Shown in pieces: positions 7,233 through 15,102 of a stretch of DNA of 34,553 bases. Position 1 is the first letter of the stretch; each line of letters opens with the position of its first letter. Source of the DNA: an uncultured Blautia sp. (GTDB taxonomy: Bacteria > Bacillota > Clostridia > Lachnospirales > Lachnospiraceae); assembly GCA_900541345.1 (NCBI GenBank), contig UQJE01000019.1:1-34553 (forward strand), given 5' to 3'. Position numbers and translations under genes: made by a program. The notes under the pieces are model-generated. The model was not told where the DNA came from. It saw nothing but the letters and a program-made list of their open reading frames with translations, and made no database searches.

Positions 7233-8924
7233 ATGGAACTGACAGGTGCGCAGATAATTGTAGAATGTCTGAAAGAACAGGGTGTGGACACGGTTTTTGG
7301 ATACCCTGGAGGAGCAATTTTAAATGTATACGATGCTCTTTATGAATATAAGGATGAGATTACCCATGTGCTTACGTCTCATGAGCAGGGTGCTGCCCAT
7401 GCTGCAGACGGATACGCGCGGGCAACCGGAAAAGTAGGAGTCTGCATGGCAACTTCAGGACCGGGTGCTACCAACCTTGTAACAGGAATTGCAACTGCAT
7501 TTATGGATTCTGTTCCTGTTGTTGCGATTACTGCAAATGTAGGAAAATCACTTCTTGGAAAGGACTCTTTCCAGGAGGTGGATATTGCAGGAATTGTAAT
7601 GCCGGTAACAAAGCACAGCTACATTGTAAAAGATGTAACAAAGCTGGCTGATACGATCAGAAAGGCTTTTTTAATTGCGAAAAGCGGACGTCCCGGTCCT
7701 GTTCTCGTAGATGTGACAAAGGATGTGACCGCCGCAAAATATGAATATATTCCTCACCGTCCTGCAACTGTGACAAGAGAAACAAAGGATATAAGAAAAG
7801 AAGATATTGAGCAGGCAGCATATCTGATCAACAAGGCAGAGAAACCGTTTATTTTTGTTGGAGGAGGCGGAGTAATTTCCGGGGCTTCCGGGGAAATTGC
7901 AGAGCTTTCCGCAAGAATCCAGGCTCCGGTGTGTGACAGTCTTATGGGAAAAGGCGCATTTTCCGGGGAAGATCCTATGTATACAGGAATGCTTGGAATG
8001 CACGGAACAAAAACATCAAATCTTGGGGTAAGCCAATGCGATCTTTTAATTGTGCTTGGTGCAAGATTCAGCGACCGTGTAACGGGAAATGCAGATACTT
8101 TTGCCAAAAATGCAAAAATCATTCAGATTGATGTGGATGCGGCAGAAATCAATAAAAACGTATATGTGGACGCCTACATTGAAGGAGACTTAAAAGAAGT
8201 GTTAAGAAGGCTTCTTGAAAAGATTCCCGCACAGAATCACCCGGAGTGGGTTGCACATATTATGGAAATGAAAAAGAAGTATCCGCTCCGTTACGATGAA
8301 TCTCAGCTTACAGGCCCGTATGTAATTGAAAAACTGTACGAGCTTACAAAGGGAGATGCCATTATCAGCACAGAGGTTGGGCAGAACCAGATGTGGGCGG
8401 CACAGTATTATAAATATAAAACTCCGAGAACGCTTCTTACGTCTGGTGGTCTTGGAACAATGGGATATGGTCTTGGCGCGGCAATCGGAGCAAAAATGGG
8501 AAGACCGGATAAGACAGTTGTAAATATTGCGGGAGACGGCTGTTTCCGAATGAACATGAATGAGATTGCAACCTCTGTTAGAAGCGGCAATCAGTTAATT
8601 GAAATTGTACTGAATAATCACGTACTGGGAATGGTGCGTCAGTGGCAGACGTTGTTCTATGACCACAGATATTCCCATACTATCTTAAATGACAATGTGG
8701 ATTTTGTGAAGCTTGCAGAAGCGATGGGAGCGGAGGGAATCCGCGTAACTAAGAAAGAAGAGGTGGAGCCGGCTCTTAAAAAGGCCCTTGCATCAAAAGG
8801 TACAGTAGTTCTCGACTGTTGGATTGACCAGGATTTAAGTGTATTTCCTATGGTTCCTGCAGGAGCAAATATTGACGATGTATTTGATGAGGAGGATATG
8901 AAGAAGGATGGAAAGAGTTTATAA
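7233..8924 (+). CDS. ilvB: Acetolactate synthase, large (catalytic) subunit
   Basis: Thiamine-diphosphate enzyme that condenses pyruvate with pyruvate or 2-ketobutyrate, the first common step of branched-chain amino acid synthesis. The 563-residue protein shows FGYPGGAILNVYDAL, the catalytic Glu in SHEQGAAHAADGYARATG, TSGPGATNLVTGIATA, the FAD-binding region GMLGMHGTKTSN, the ThDP motif starting GDGCFRMNMNE, and VLNNHVLGMVRQWQ. QTLFYDHRYSHT is typical of biosynthetic rather than catabolic (AlsS) enzymes. GGAGGAG lies just upstream of the ATG. No small regulatory subunit gene (ilvN) follows; the 3' end overlaps serC by 17 bp instead. Confidence 0.95.
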   Translation: MELTGAQIIVECLKEQGVDTVFGYPGGAILNVYDALYEYKDEITHVLTSHEQGAAHAADGYARATGKVGVCMATSGPGATNLVTGIATAFMDSVPVVAITANVGKSLLGKDSFQEVDIAGIVMPVTKHSYIVKDVTKLADTIRKAFLIAKSGRPGPVLVDVTKDVTAAKYEYIPHRPATVTRETKDIRKEDIEQAAYLINKAEKPFIFVGGGGVISGASGEIAELSARIQAPVCDSLMGKGAFSGEDPMYTGMLGMHGTKTSNLGVSQCDLLIVLGARFSDRVTGNADTFAKNAKIIQIDVDAAEINKNVYVDAYIEGDLKEVLRRLLEKIPAQNHPEWVAHIMEMKKKYPLRYDESQLTGPYVIEKLYELTKGDAIISTEVGQNQMWAAQYYKYKTPRTLLTSGGLGTMGYGLGAAIGAKMGRPDKTVVNIAGDGCFRMNMNEIATSVRSGNQLIEIVLNNHVLGMVRQWQTLFYDHRYSHTILNDNVDFVKLAEAMGAEGIRVTKKEEVEPALKKALASKGTVVLDCWIDQDLSVFPMVPAGANIDDVFDEEDMKKDGKSL

Positions 8925-9990
8925 TTTTTCGGCAGGTCCTGCAGTGCTCCCGGAAGAGGTATTAAGAGAAGCTGCAGAAGAGATGATGAACTATAAAGAA
9001 ACGGGAATGTCGGTAATGGAAATGAGCCATAGAAGCAGCGCATTTCAGCAGATTATAGACGAGGCGGAGCAGGACCTTCGTGATCTGATGGAAATCCCGG
9101 ATAATTACAAGGTCCTGTTTCTTCAGGGCGGAGCATCGCAGCAGTTTGCCATGATTCCTATGAACCTTATGAAAAATAAAGTGGCGGATTATATTGTTAC
9201 AGGACAATGGGCGAAAAAAGCCTACCAGGAAGCACAGAAATATGGAAAGGCAAATAAAATTGCTTCTTCAGAAGACAAAACCTTTTCCTATATTCCGGAC
9301 TGCAGCGATCTTCCCATAAGTCCGGACGCAGATTATGTGTATATTTGTGAGAACAATACCATTTACGGAACAAAGTTTAAGGAGCTTCCCAATACAAAGG
9401 GAAAAACTCTGGTGTCAGACGTATCCTCCTGCTTTTTATCAGAGCCGGTTGACGTGAGCAGATACGGAATTATTTACGGCGGCGTACAGAAAAATATCGG
9501 ACCTGCTGGTATGGTTATTGTGATTATACGCGAGGATTTAATTACAGAGGACGTACTTCCGGGAACTCCCACTATGCTGACTTATAAAACACATGCAGAC
9601 GCAGGTTCCCTTTACAACACGCCAAATGCTTACTGTATTTATATGTGCGGCAAGGTATTTAAGTGGCTAAAGGCAATGGGCGGTCTTTCTGAAATGAAAA
9701 AAAGAAATGAGGAAAAGGCAAAAATCCTTTATGATTTTCTTGATAACAGTAAACTGTTTAAAGGAACCGTGGTTCCAAATGACCGCTCCCTTATGAATGT
9801 TCCCTTTGTGACGGGAGATAAGGAAATGGATGCAAAATTTGTAAAAGAGGCTTCAGAAGCAGGCCTTGTGAATTTAAAAGGTCATAGAAGCGTGGGCGGC
9901 ATGCGTGCCAGTATTTACAATGCCATGCCAAAGGAAGGTGTGGAGGCGCTTGTTGATTTTATGAAAAAATTTGAGGAGGCGAATGCGTAA
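8908..9990 (+). CDS. serC: Phosphoserine aminotransferase
   Basis: PLP enzyme that transaminates 3-phosphohydroxypyruvate with glutamate to phosphoserine. The 360-residue protein begins VYNFSAGPAVLPEEVL, the SerC signature. It has SHRSSAFQQIIDEAE, LFLQGGASQQFAMIPMNL, the PLP-lysine region GGVQKNIGPAGM (Lys about residue 195), TPTMLTYKTHADAGSLYNTPN, and GHRSVGGMRASIYNAMP at the C-terminus. The start overlaps the ilvB 3' end by 17 bp in another frame. Candidate Shine-Dalgarno sequences (GAGGAGG, 8889-8895) lie inside ilvB. The stop overlaps the serA start. Confidence 0.97.
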   Translation: MERVYNFSAGPAVLPEEVLREAAEEMMNYKETGMSVMEMSHRSSAFQQIIDEAEQDLRDLMEIPDNYKVLFLQGGASQQFAMIPMNLMKNKVADYIVTGQWAKKAYQEAQKYGKANKIASSEDKTFSYIPDCSDLPISPDADYVYICENNTIYGTKFKELPNTKGKTLVSDVSSCFLSEPVDVSRYGIIYGGVQKNIGPAGMVIVIIREDLITEDVLPGTPTMLTYKTHADAGSLYNTPNAYCIYMCGKVFKWLKAMGGLSEMKKRNEEKAKILYDFLDNSKLFKGTVVPNDRSLMNVPFVTGDKEMDAKFVKEASEAGLVNLKGHRSVGGMRASIYNAMPKEGVEALVDFMKKFEEANA

Positions 9991-11153
9991 TGTTTCAGTA
10001 TCACTGCCTCAATCCTATTGCAGAAAAAGGACTGTCGCTTTTTGGAGAAGAATATAAAAATACAGAGGAAGTAAAGGATTGTGATGCTATTCTTGTGCGA
10101 AGCGCAAAAATGCACGATATGGAGCTTCCGGAAAATATCTGCGCCATTGCGAGAGCTGGTGCAGGAGTAAATAATATTCCTGTAAAAGAATGTGCGGAAA
10201 AAGGGATTGTAGTATTTAATACACCAGGTGCAAATGCAAATGGCGTAAAAGAGCTGGTTCTTGCAGGAATGCTTCTTGCATCAAGAGATATTGTGGGCGG
10301 TATTCAGTGGGTAAAAGAGGAAAAAGACAAAGAGGATATTGACAAACTTGCAGAGAAAAAGAAAAAGCAGTTTGCAGGATGCGAGATAAGCGGAAAGAAG
10401 CTTGGAATTATCGGTCTTGGAGCGATTGGTGCTATGGTTGCCAACGCAGCCTCCGGTCTTGGAATGGACGTATACGGATACGATCCGTATATATCCATTG
10501 ACGCGGCATGGAATCTTTCCCGGACCATACATCACAGCAAAACGCTGGACGAAATTTATTCTCAGTGTGATTATATTACCATTCATGTGCCGCTTCTTGA
10601 CAGCACAAAAAAGATGATTAATAAAGAAGCCTTCAAAAAAATGAAGGACGGTGTGGTACTTCTTAATTTTGCAAGAGATCTCCTTGTAGATGAGGAAGCA
10701 TTGATAGAAGCACTGGCAGAGGGAAAAGTAAAGAAATATGTGACAGATTTTGCGAATCCCACAGTAGCAGGCAGAGAAGGAATCCTTGTAACCCCTCATC
10801 TTGGTGCGTCCACTGAGGAATCTGAGGAAAATTGCGCGGTAATGGCAGTAAAGGAGTTAAAGGATTTCCTGGAGAACGGAAACATTAAAAACTCTGTAAA
10901 TTTCCCCAACTGTGATATGGGGAAATGTGTCGCAGTAGGAAGAATTGCCATTACCCACAGAAATATTCCGAATATGATAAGCCAGGTGACAAAGATTCTC
11001 GGAAGTGAGGGAATCAACATTGCAGATATGACAAATAAAAGTAAGGGTGAATTTGCCTATACCCTTCTTGACCTGGAAAGTGCAGCATCAGGAGAGGCTC
11101 TTGAGGAGCTGAAATCCATTGATGGTGTTGCGAAAGTAAGAGTAATCAAATAA
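9990..11153 (+). CDS. serA: D-3-phosphoglycerate dehydrogenase with C-terminal ACT domain
   Basis: Catalyses the first step of serine synthesis, 3-phosphoglycerate to 3-phosphohydroxypyruvate, with NAD+. The 387-residue protein is the short SerA type. A catalytic domain surrounds the nucleotide-binding fold (GIIGLGAIGAMVANAASG, about 139-156). NFARD contains the substrate Arg (about 228), TPHLGAST carries the catalytic His270, and an ACT domain (about 316-387) probably senses serine. The usual catalytic Glu motif (DVFxxEP) is replaced by TDFANP near residue 257. The serC stop and the serA start overlap (TAATG). The gene is followed immediately by a strong terminator. Confidence 0.94.
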   Translation: MFQYHCLNPIAEKGLSLFGEEYKNTEEVKDCDAILVRSAKMHDMELPENICAIARAGAGVNNIPVKECAEKGIVVFNTPGANANGVKELVLAGMLLASRDIVGGIQWVKEEKDKEDIDKLAEKKKKQFAGCEISGKKLGIIGLGAIGAMVANAASGLGMDVYGYDPYISIDAAWNLSRTIHHSKTLDEIYSQCDYITIHVPLLDSTKKMINKEAFKKMKDGVVLLNFARDLLVDEEALIEALAEGKVKKYVTDFANPTVAGREGILVTPHLGASTEESEENCAVMAVKELKDFLENGNIKNSVNFPNCDMGKCVAVGRIAITHRNIPNMISQVTKILGSEGINIADMTNKSKGEFAYTLLDLESAASGEALEELKSIDGVAKVRVIK

Positions 11154-11190
11154 AGAGAACCGGACTGGGAGAGACAGTCCGGTTCTTTTT
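11154..11190 (+). terminator. Strong intrinsic terminator after serA
   Basis: AGAACCGGACTG pairs perfectly with CAGTCCGGTTCT across a short purine-rich loop (GGAGAGA) and is followed by TTTTT ending at 11190. It closes the leuB-ilvD-ilvB-serC-serA operon. Confidence 0.92.
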
Positions 11191-11310
11191 GTCAAGGAAA
11201 TGCTCCACAGGATTCTTTTTGTCAAGGAAATGCTCCACAGGATTCTTTTTGTCAAGGAAATGCTCCACAGGATTCTTTTTGTCAAGGAAATGCTCCACAG
11301 GATTCTTTTT
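11191..11310. repeat. Four perfect tandem copies of a 30-bp unit
   Basis: Each unit starts GTCAAGGAAATGCTCCACAG and ends GATTCTTTTT. The copies at 11191-11220, 11221-11250, 11251-11280 and 11281-11310 are identical. The 10 bp before the first copy (GGTTCTTTTT, the terminator tail) match the unit's last 10 bp at 9 of 10 positions, so the array starts exactly at the end of the serA terminator. The period is a multiple of three, so one minus-strand frame stays open with a 10-residue repeat; no gene is called there. On the minus strand each unit boundary contains TTGACA, with no good -10 at the right distance. Confidence 0.97.
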
Positions 11311-11349
11311 AGAAAAGGTTAATTTTTTCAGGAAAATGTGTGAAAGATA

Positions 11350-11378
11350 TTGACAAACGAAAATAACAGTGCTATCTT
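11350..11378 (+). promoter_or_regulatory. SigA-type promoter of the hrcA-dnaJ operon
   Basis: TTGACA (11350-11355) and TATCTT (11373-11378) have a 17-bp spacer. Transcription would start near 11385, a few bases before the CIRCE operator. Confidence 0.8.
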
Positions 11379-11390
11379 AAGACCATAGAT

Positions 11391-11419
11391 GTTAGCACTC
11401 CATATAAATGAGTGCTAAC
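11391..11419. promoter_or_regulatory. CIRCE operator (HrcA binding site)
   Basis: The classic TTAGCACTC-N9-GAGTGCTAA inverted repeat is present without mismatch at 11392-11418, and it extends by one extra G/C pair on each side. It lies just downstream of the promoter and upstream of hrcA. HrcA is known to bind this element and repress the operon in the absence of heat stress, so autoregulation is expected. Confidence 0.98.
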
Positions 11420-11462
11420 AAATTAAAAGATAACAGAGTTTATGCAGAAAGGAGATGGGAAC

Positions 11463-12503
11463 GTGGAAAAAGAATTAGATGAGCGTAAGAGAAAAATTCT
11501 CAAGGCGATCATCAAGACTTATATGGAAACCGGAGAACCGGTAGGCTCACGAACCATTTCAAAATATGCAGACTTAAATGTCAGCTCTGCTACCATAAGA
11601 AATGAAATGTCTGATCTGACAGATATGGGCTATATTGTACAGCCGCATACATCTGCCGGAAGAATTCCTTCCGATAAAGGGTATCGCCTTTATGTGGACG
11701 CCCTGATGAAGGAGAAGGAAGATGAAATCGCTGAGATCAGGGATTTGATGATTGAGAAGACAGACAAGATGGATAAGGTGTTAAAGCAGGTAGCAAAAGT
11801 TCTTGCGGCAAACACAAATTATGCTACTATGATTTCTGTTCCTCAGTACAGCGGAAACAAACTGAAATTCGTTCAGCTTTCCCGTGTAAATCCTCTGCAG
11901 CTTGTGGCAGTTGTGGTAAGCGACAACAATGTGATCCGCAATCAGATCATTGATTTAGATGAGGAGATGGATGATCAGACAATTCTTAAACTGAATCTTC
12001 TTTTGAATACAAATTTAAATGGTGTTCCTATACAGGATATAAATCTGGGAATGATTGCAAGGCTAAAAGAACAGGCTGGAATGCATAGTGAGATAGTGGC
12101 TACTGTTCTCGACGCTGTAGCAGATACCATTCATGTGGATGAAGAAGATATGGAAATCTATACGTCAGGAGCAACCAATATTTTTAAATATCCGGAGCTT
12201 GCGGATAAGACAAAGGCAAGTGAGCTGATTTCCGCATTTGAAGAAAAACAGCAGCTTGTAGACCTTGTGAAAGAGCATATGTCGGATACGGAGAATACGG
12301 GAGTTCAGGTATACATCGGAGACGAGATGCCAATTCAGACCATGCGGGACTGCAGTGTAGTAACTGCTACATATGAGCTTGGTTCCGGAATGCGGGGAAC
12401 AATCGGAATTATCGGACCGAAGCGTATGGATTATGAAAATGTAGTAGACAGTCTTAAAACCTTAAAGGTTCAGATAGACGCACTGATAAATAAGAAAACG
12501 TAG
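11463..12503 (+). CDS. hrcA: Heat-inducible transcription repressor HrcA
   Basis: Represses class I heat-shock genes by binding CIRCE; its folding depends on GroEL. The protein is 346 residues from the GTG at 11463, the usual HrcA length. An N-terminal winged-helix domain includes RKRKILKAIIKTYMETGEPV, SSATIRNEMSDL and the wing HTSAGRIPSDKGYR. The C-terminal effector region ends with YIGDEMPIQTMRDCSVV and GTIGIIGPKRMDYENV. GTG 11463 is preferred to ATG 11442 because AAAGGAG (11448-11454) sits 8 nt before it and would lie inside the longer reading. First gene of hrcA-grpE-dnaK-dnaJ. Confidence 0.96.
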   Translation: MEKELDERKRKILKAIIKTYMETGEPVGSRTISKYADLNVSSATIRNEMSDLTDMGYIVQPHTSAGRIPSDKGYRLYVDALMKEKEDEIAEIRDLMIEKTDKMDKVLKQVAKVLAANTNYATMISVPQYSGNKLKFVQLSRVNPLQLVAVVVSDNNVIRNQIIDLDEEMDDQTILKLNLLLNTNLNGVPIQDINLGMIARLKEQAGMHSEIVATVLDAVADTIHVDEEDMEIYTSGATNIFKYPELADKTKASELISAFEEKQQLVDLVKEHMSDTENTGVQVYIGDEMPIQTMRDCSVVTATYELGSGMRGTIGIIGPKRMDYENVVDSLKTLKVQIDALINKKT

Positions 12504-12521
12504 AAAGGCGGTAGAGAAGGC

Positions 12522-13145
12522 GTGTCAGAAGAAAATAAGAACACATCTGAGGTTCAGGAGGAAATCAATGAAACGCCTGTGACTGAGGAAGAAACAGACA
12601 CAGAAATGGCACAGGAAGAGACAGAAAATACTGAGGAAACAGATGCTCCCACAGAGGAGCAGCCTGCAGAAGGTAAGACAAAAACTTCTTTTTTTGGCAA
12701 GAAGAAAAAAGAAAAAGATAAAAAAGATCAGCAGATTGAAGAGCTTACGGACAGACTGAAACGAAACATGGCAGAATTCGACAATTTCCGTAAACGTACG
12801 GAAAAAGAGAAAGCGAGCATGTACATTATCGGAGCAAGGGAAATTGTGGAGAAAATCCTTCCTGTAGTCGATAATTTCGAGAGAGGTCTCGCACAGGCTC
12901 CGGAAGAAGATGCCTTCGCAGAAGGAATTCGAATGATTTACAAACAGCTTATGACAACCTTAGAAGAGCTGGGAGTAAAACAGATTGAAGCAGTGGGCAA
13001 AGAGTTCGACCCGGATTTCCACAATGCAGTGATGCACGTGGAAGACGAGGAGGCAGGAGAAAACATAGTTGTGGAGGAATTCCAGAAAGGTTACACTTAT
13101 AAGGATTTCGTAGTACGCCACAGTATGGTAAAGGTTGCCAACTGA
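12522..13145 (+). CDS. grpE: Nucleotide exchange factor GrpE
   Basis: Releases ADP from DnaK. The 207-residue protein has a very acidic, disordered N-terminus (about 1-45), a Lys-rich stretch, a coiled-coil helix (about 65-105, with LKRNMAEFDNFRKRTEKEK) and the C-terminal beta domain (VGKEFDPDFHNAVMHVEDEE, then FQKGYTYKDFVVRHSMVKVAN). Start is GTG at 12522 with AGAAAGGCGG about 10 nt upstream; no in-frame ATG is close. It lies 18 bp after hrcA. Confidence 0.95.
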   Translation: MSEENKNTSEVQEEINETPVTEEETDTEMAQEETENTEETDAPTEEQPAEGKTKTSFFGKKKKEKDKKDQQIEELTDRLKRNMAEFDNFRKRTEKEKASMYIIGAREIVEKILPVVDNFERGLAQAPEEDAFAEGIRMIYKQLMTTLEELGVKQIEAVGKEFDPDFHNAVMHVEDEEAGENIVVEEFQKGYTYKDFVVRHSMVKVAN

Positions 13146-13206
13146 CGGAACAACGTAAAAATTGAGATGAGAAATAAGCAGATATTATATTAGGAGGACA
13201 AATATC

Positions 13207-15075
13207 ATGGGAAAAATTATTGGTATTGACTTAGGTACAACAAACAGCTGTGTAGCTGTTATGGAAGGTGGACAGCCAACTGTTATCGCAAATACAGAAG
13301 GAGCCAGAACAACACCATCTGTTGTGGCTTTTACAAAAACAGGAGAGCGTCTTGTAGGTGAGCCGGCAAAACGTCAGGCAGTTACAAATGCAGAGAAAAC
13401 AATTTCTTCCATTAAGAGAGAAATGGGTACAGATTATCGTGTAACAATTGATGAAAAGAAATATTCCCCACAGGAAATCTCTGCAATGATTCTTCAGAAA
13501 CTGAAAAAAGATGCAGAAGGATATCTTGGAGAGAGCGTAACAGAAGCAGTTATTACAGTTCCGGCTTACTTTAATGACGCACAGCGTCAGGCAACAAAAG
13601 ATGCTGGTAAAATTGCAGGACTTGATGTAAAACGTATCATCAACGAGCCTACAGCAGCAGCTCTTGCATACGGACTTGACAACGAAAAAGAACAGAAGAT
13701 TATGGTATACGACCTTGGCGGCGGTACATTCGATGTTTCTATTATTGAAATCGGTGATGGAGTTATTGAGGTACTTTCCACAGCAGGTGACAACCGTCTT
13801 GGTGGAGATGACTTTGACCAGAAGATTACAGACTATATGCTTGCTGAGTTCAAGAAAGCAGAAGGCGTTGATTTAAGCAATGATAAAATGGCGCTTCAGA
13901 GATTAAGAGAAGCAGCAGAAAAAGCAAAGAAAGAGCTTTCCGCTGCAACAACAACAAATATCAACCTTCCATTTATTACAGCAACAGCAGAAGGTCCAAA
14001 ACACTTTGATATGAACCTTACAAGAGCAAAATTTGACGAACTGACACATGATCTTGTAGAGAGAACAGCAGATCCGGTACGCCGTGCACTTTCCGACGCG
14101 GGAATCACTGCATCTGAGCTTGGTCAGGTACTTCTTGTAGGTGGTTCTACACGTATTCCGGCTGTACAGGATAAAGTAAGACAGATTACAGGCAAAGAGC
14201 CAAGCAAATCCTTAAATCCTGATGAGTGTGTTGCACTCGGTGCTTCTGTACAGGGCGGTAAACTTGCAGGAGATGCAGGCGCAGGCGACATCCTTCTTCT
14301 CGATGTTACTCCTCTTTCTCTTTCCATCGAGACAATGGGCGGTATTGCAACACGTCTGATTGAAAGAAATACAACAATTCCGACAAAGAAGAGCCAGATC
14401 TTCTCTACAGCAGCAGATAACCAGACTGCAGTAGATATTAATGTAGTACAGGGTGAGCGTCAGTTTGCAAGAGACAACAAGTCTCTGGGACAGTTCCGTC
14501 TTGATGGAATCCCGCCAGCACGTCGTGGTGTTCCTCAGATTGAGGTTACATTTGATATTGATGCAAACGGTATTGTAAATGTATCTGCAAAAGACCTGGG
14601 AACAGGAAAAGAACAGCACATTACAATTACAGCAGGTTCTAATATGTCTGATTCCGAAATCGATAAAGCAGTAAAAGAAGCTGCAGAGTTCGAGGCACAG
14701 GATAAGAAACGTAAAGAAGCAATTGATACAAGAAACAATGCAGACTCTATGGTATTCCAGGTTGAAAATGCACTGAAAGAAGCAGGAGACAAACTGGATG
14801 CAAATGATAAAGCAGCAGTAGAAGCTGATTTAAATGCACTGAAAGATATTCTTTCCCAGACTGCAAATACAGAAGAAATCACAGATTCCCAGATTGCAGA
14901 CATCAAAGCTGCACAGGAAAAAATGATGGAGAGCGCACAGAAACTTTTTGCAAAAATGTATGAGCAGACACAGGGTGCTGCAGGTGCAGGCCAGGCAGGT
15001 CCGGATATGGGAGCAGGCGCTTCCCAGGGCGGACACGATGACGATGTAGTAGATGCAGACTATAAAGAAGTCTGA
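13207..15075 (+). CDS. dnaK: Molecular chaperone DnaK (Hsp70)
   Basis: ATP-dependent chaperone that binds exposed hydrophobic peptides. The 622-residue protein shows all landmarks: IGIDLGTTNSCVAVMEGG at the N-terminus, AVITVPAYFNDAQRQATKDAG, the ATPase signature YDLGGGTFDVSI, VLLVGGSTRIPAVQ, the linker DILLLDVTPLSLSIET, the peptide-binding domain with QIEVTFDIDANGIVNV, and the C-terminal lid. It ends with the acidic tail DDDVVDADYKEV. As is usual for Gram-positive DnaK, it lacks the insertion found near the N-terminus of proteobacterial DnaK. TAGGAGG precedes the ATG. Codon use favours highly expressed synonyms (GTA, ACA, CTT), consistent with strong expression. Confidence 0.99.
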   Translation: MGKIIGIDLGTTNSCVAVMEGGQPTVIANTEGARTTPSVVAFTKTGERLVGEPAKRQAVTNAEKTISSIKREMGTDYRVTIDEKKYSPQEISAMILQKLKKDAEGYLGESVTEAVITVPAYFNDAQRQATKDAGKIAGLDVKRIINEPTAAALAYGLDNEKEQKIMVYDLGGGTFDVSIIEIGDGVIEVLSTAGDNRLGGDDFDQKITDYMLAEFKKAEGVDLSNDKMALQRLREAAEKAKKELSAATTTNINLPFITATAEGPKHFDMNLTRAKFDELTHDLVERTADPVRRALSDAGITASELGQVLLVGGSTRIPAVQDKVRQITGKEPSKSLNPDECVALGASVQGGKLAGDAGAGDILLLDVTPLSLSIETMGGIATRLIERNTTIPTKKSQIFSTAADNQTAVDINVVQGERQFARDNKSLGQFRLDGIPPARRGVPQIEVTFDIDANGIVNVSAKDLGTGKEQHITITAGSNMSDSEIDKAVKEAAEFEAQDKKRKEAIDTRNNADSMVFQVENALKEAGDKLDANDKAAVEADLNALKDILSQTANTEEITDSQIADIKAAQEKMMESAQKLFAKMYEQTQGAAGAGQAGPDMGAGASQGGHDDDVVDADYKEV

Positions 15076-15102
15076 TAAGAAACAAGTATAGGAAAAGGAA
15101 TC

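Noticed and set aside
11088..11285. Minus-strand 65-codon open frame made of a repeated 10-residue unit (SLTKRILWSI)
   Set aside because: The frame is open only because the 30-bp DNA repeat is a multiple of three. It runs through the serA terminator into the serA coding region and has no convincing ribosome binding site.
11191..11310. CRISPR array
   Set aside because: The 30-bp units are directly adjacent with no unique spacers, so this is a simple tandem repeat. No cas genes are nearby.
13587..15085. Several minus-strand open frames opposite dnaK
   Set aside because: They are shadows of the strongly biased dnaK codon use, with no ribosome binding sites or recognisable domains.
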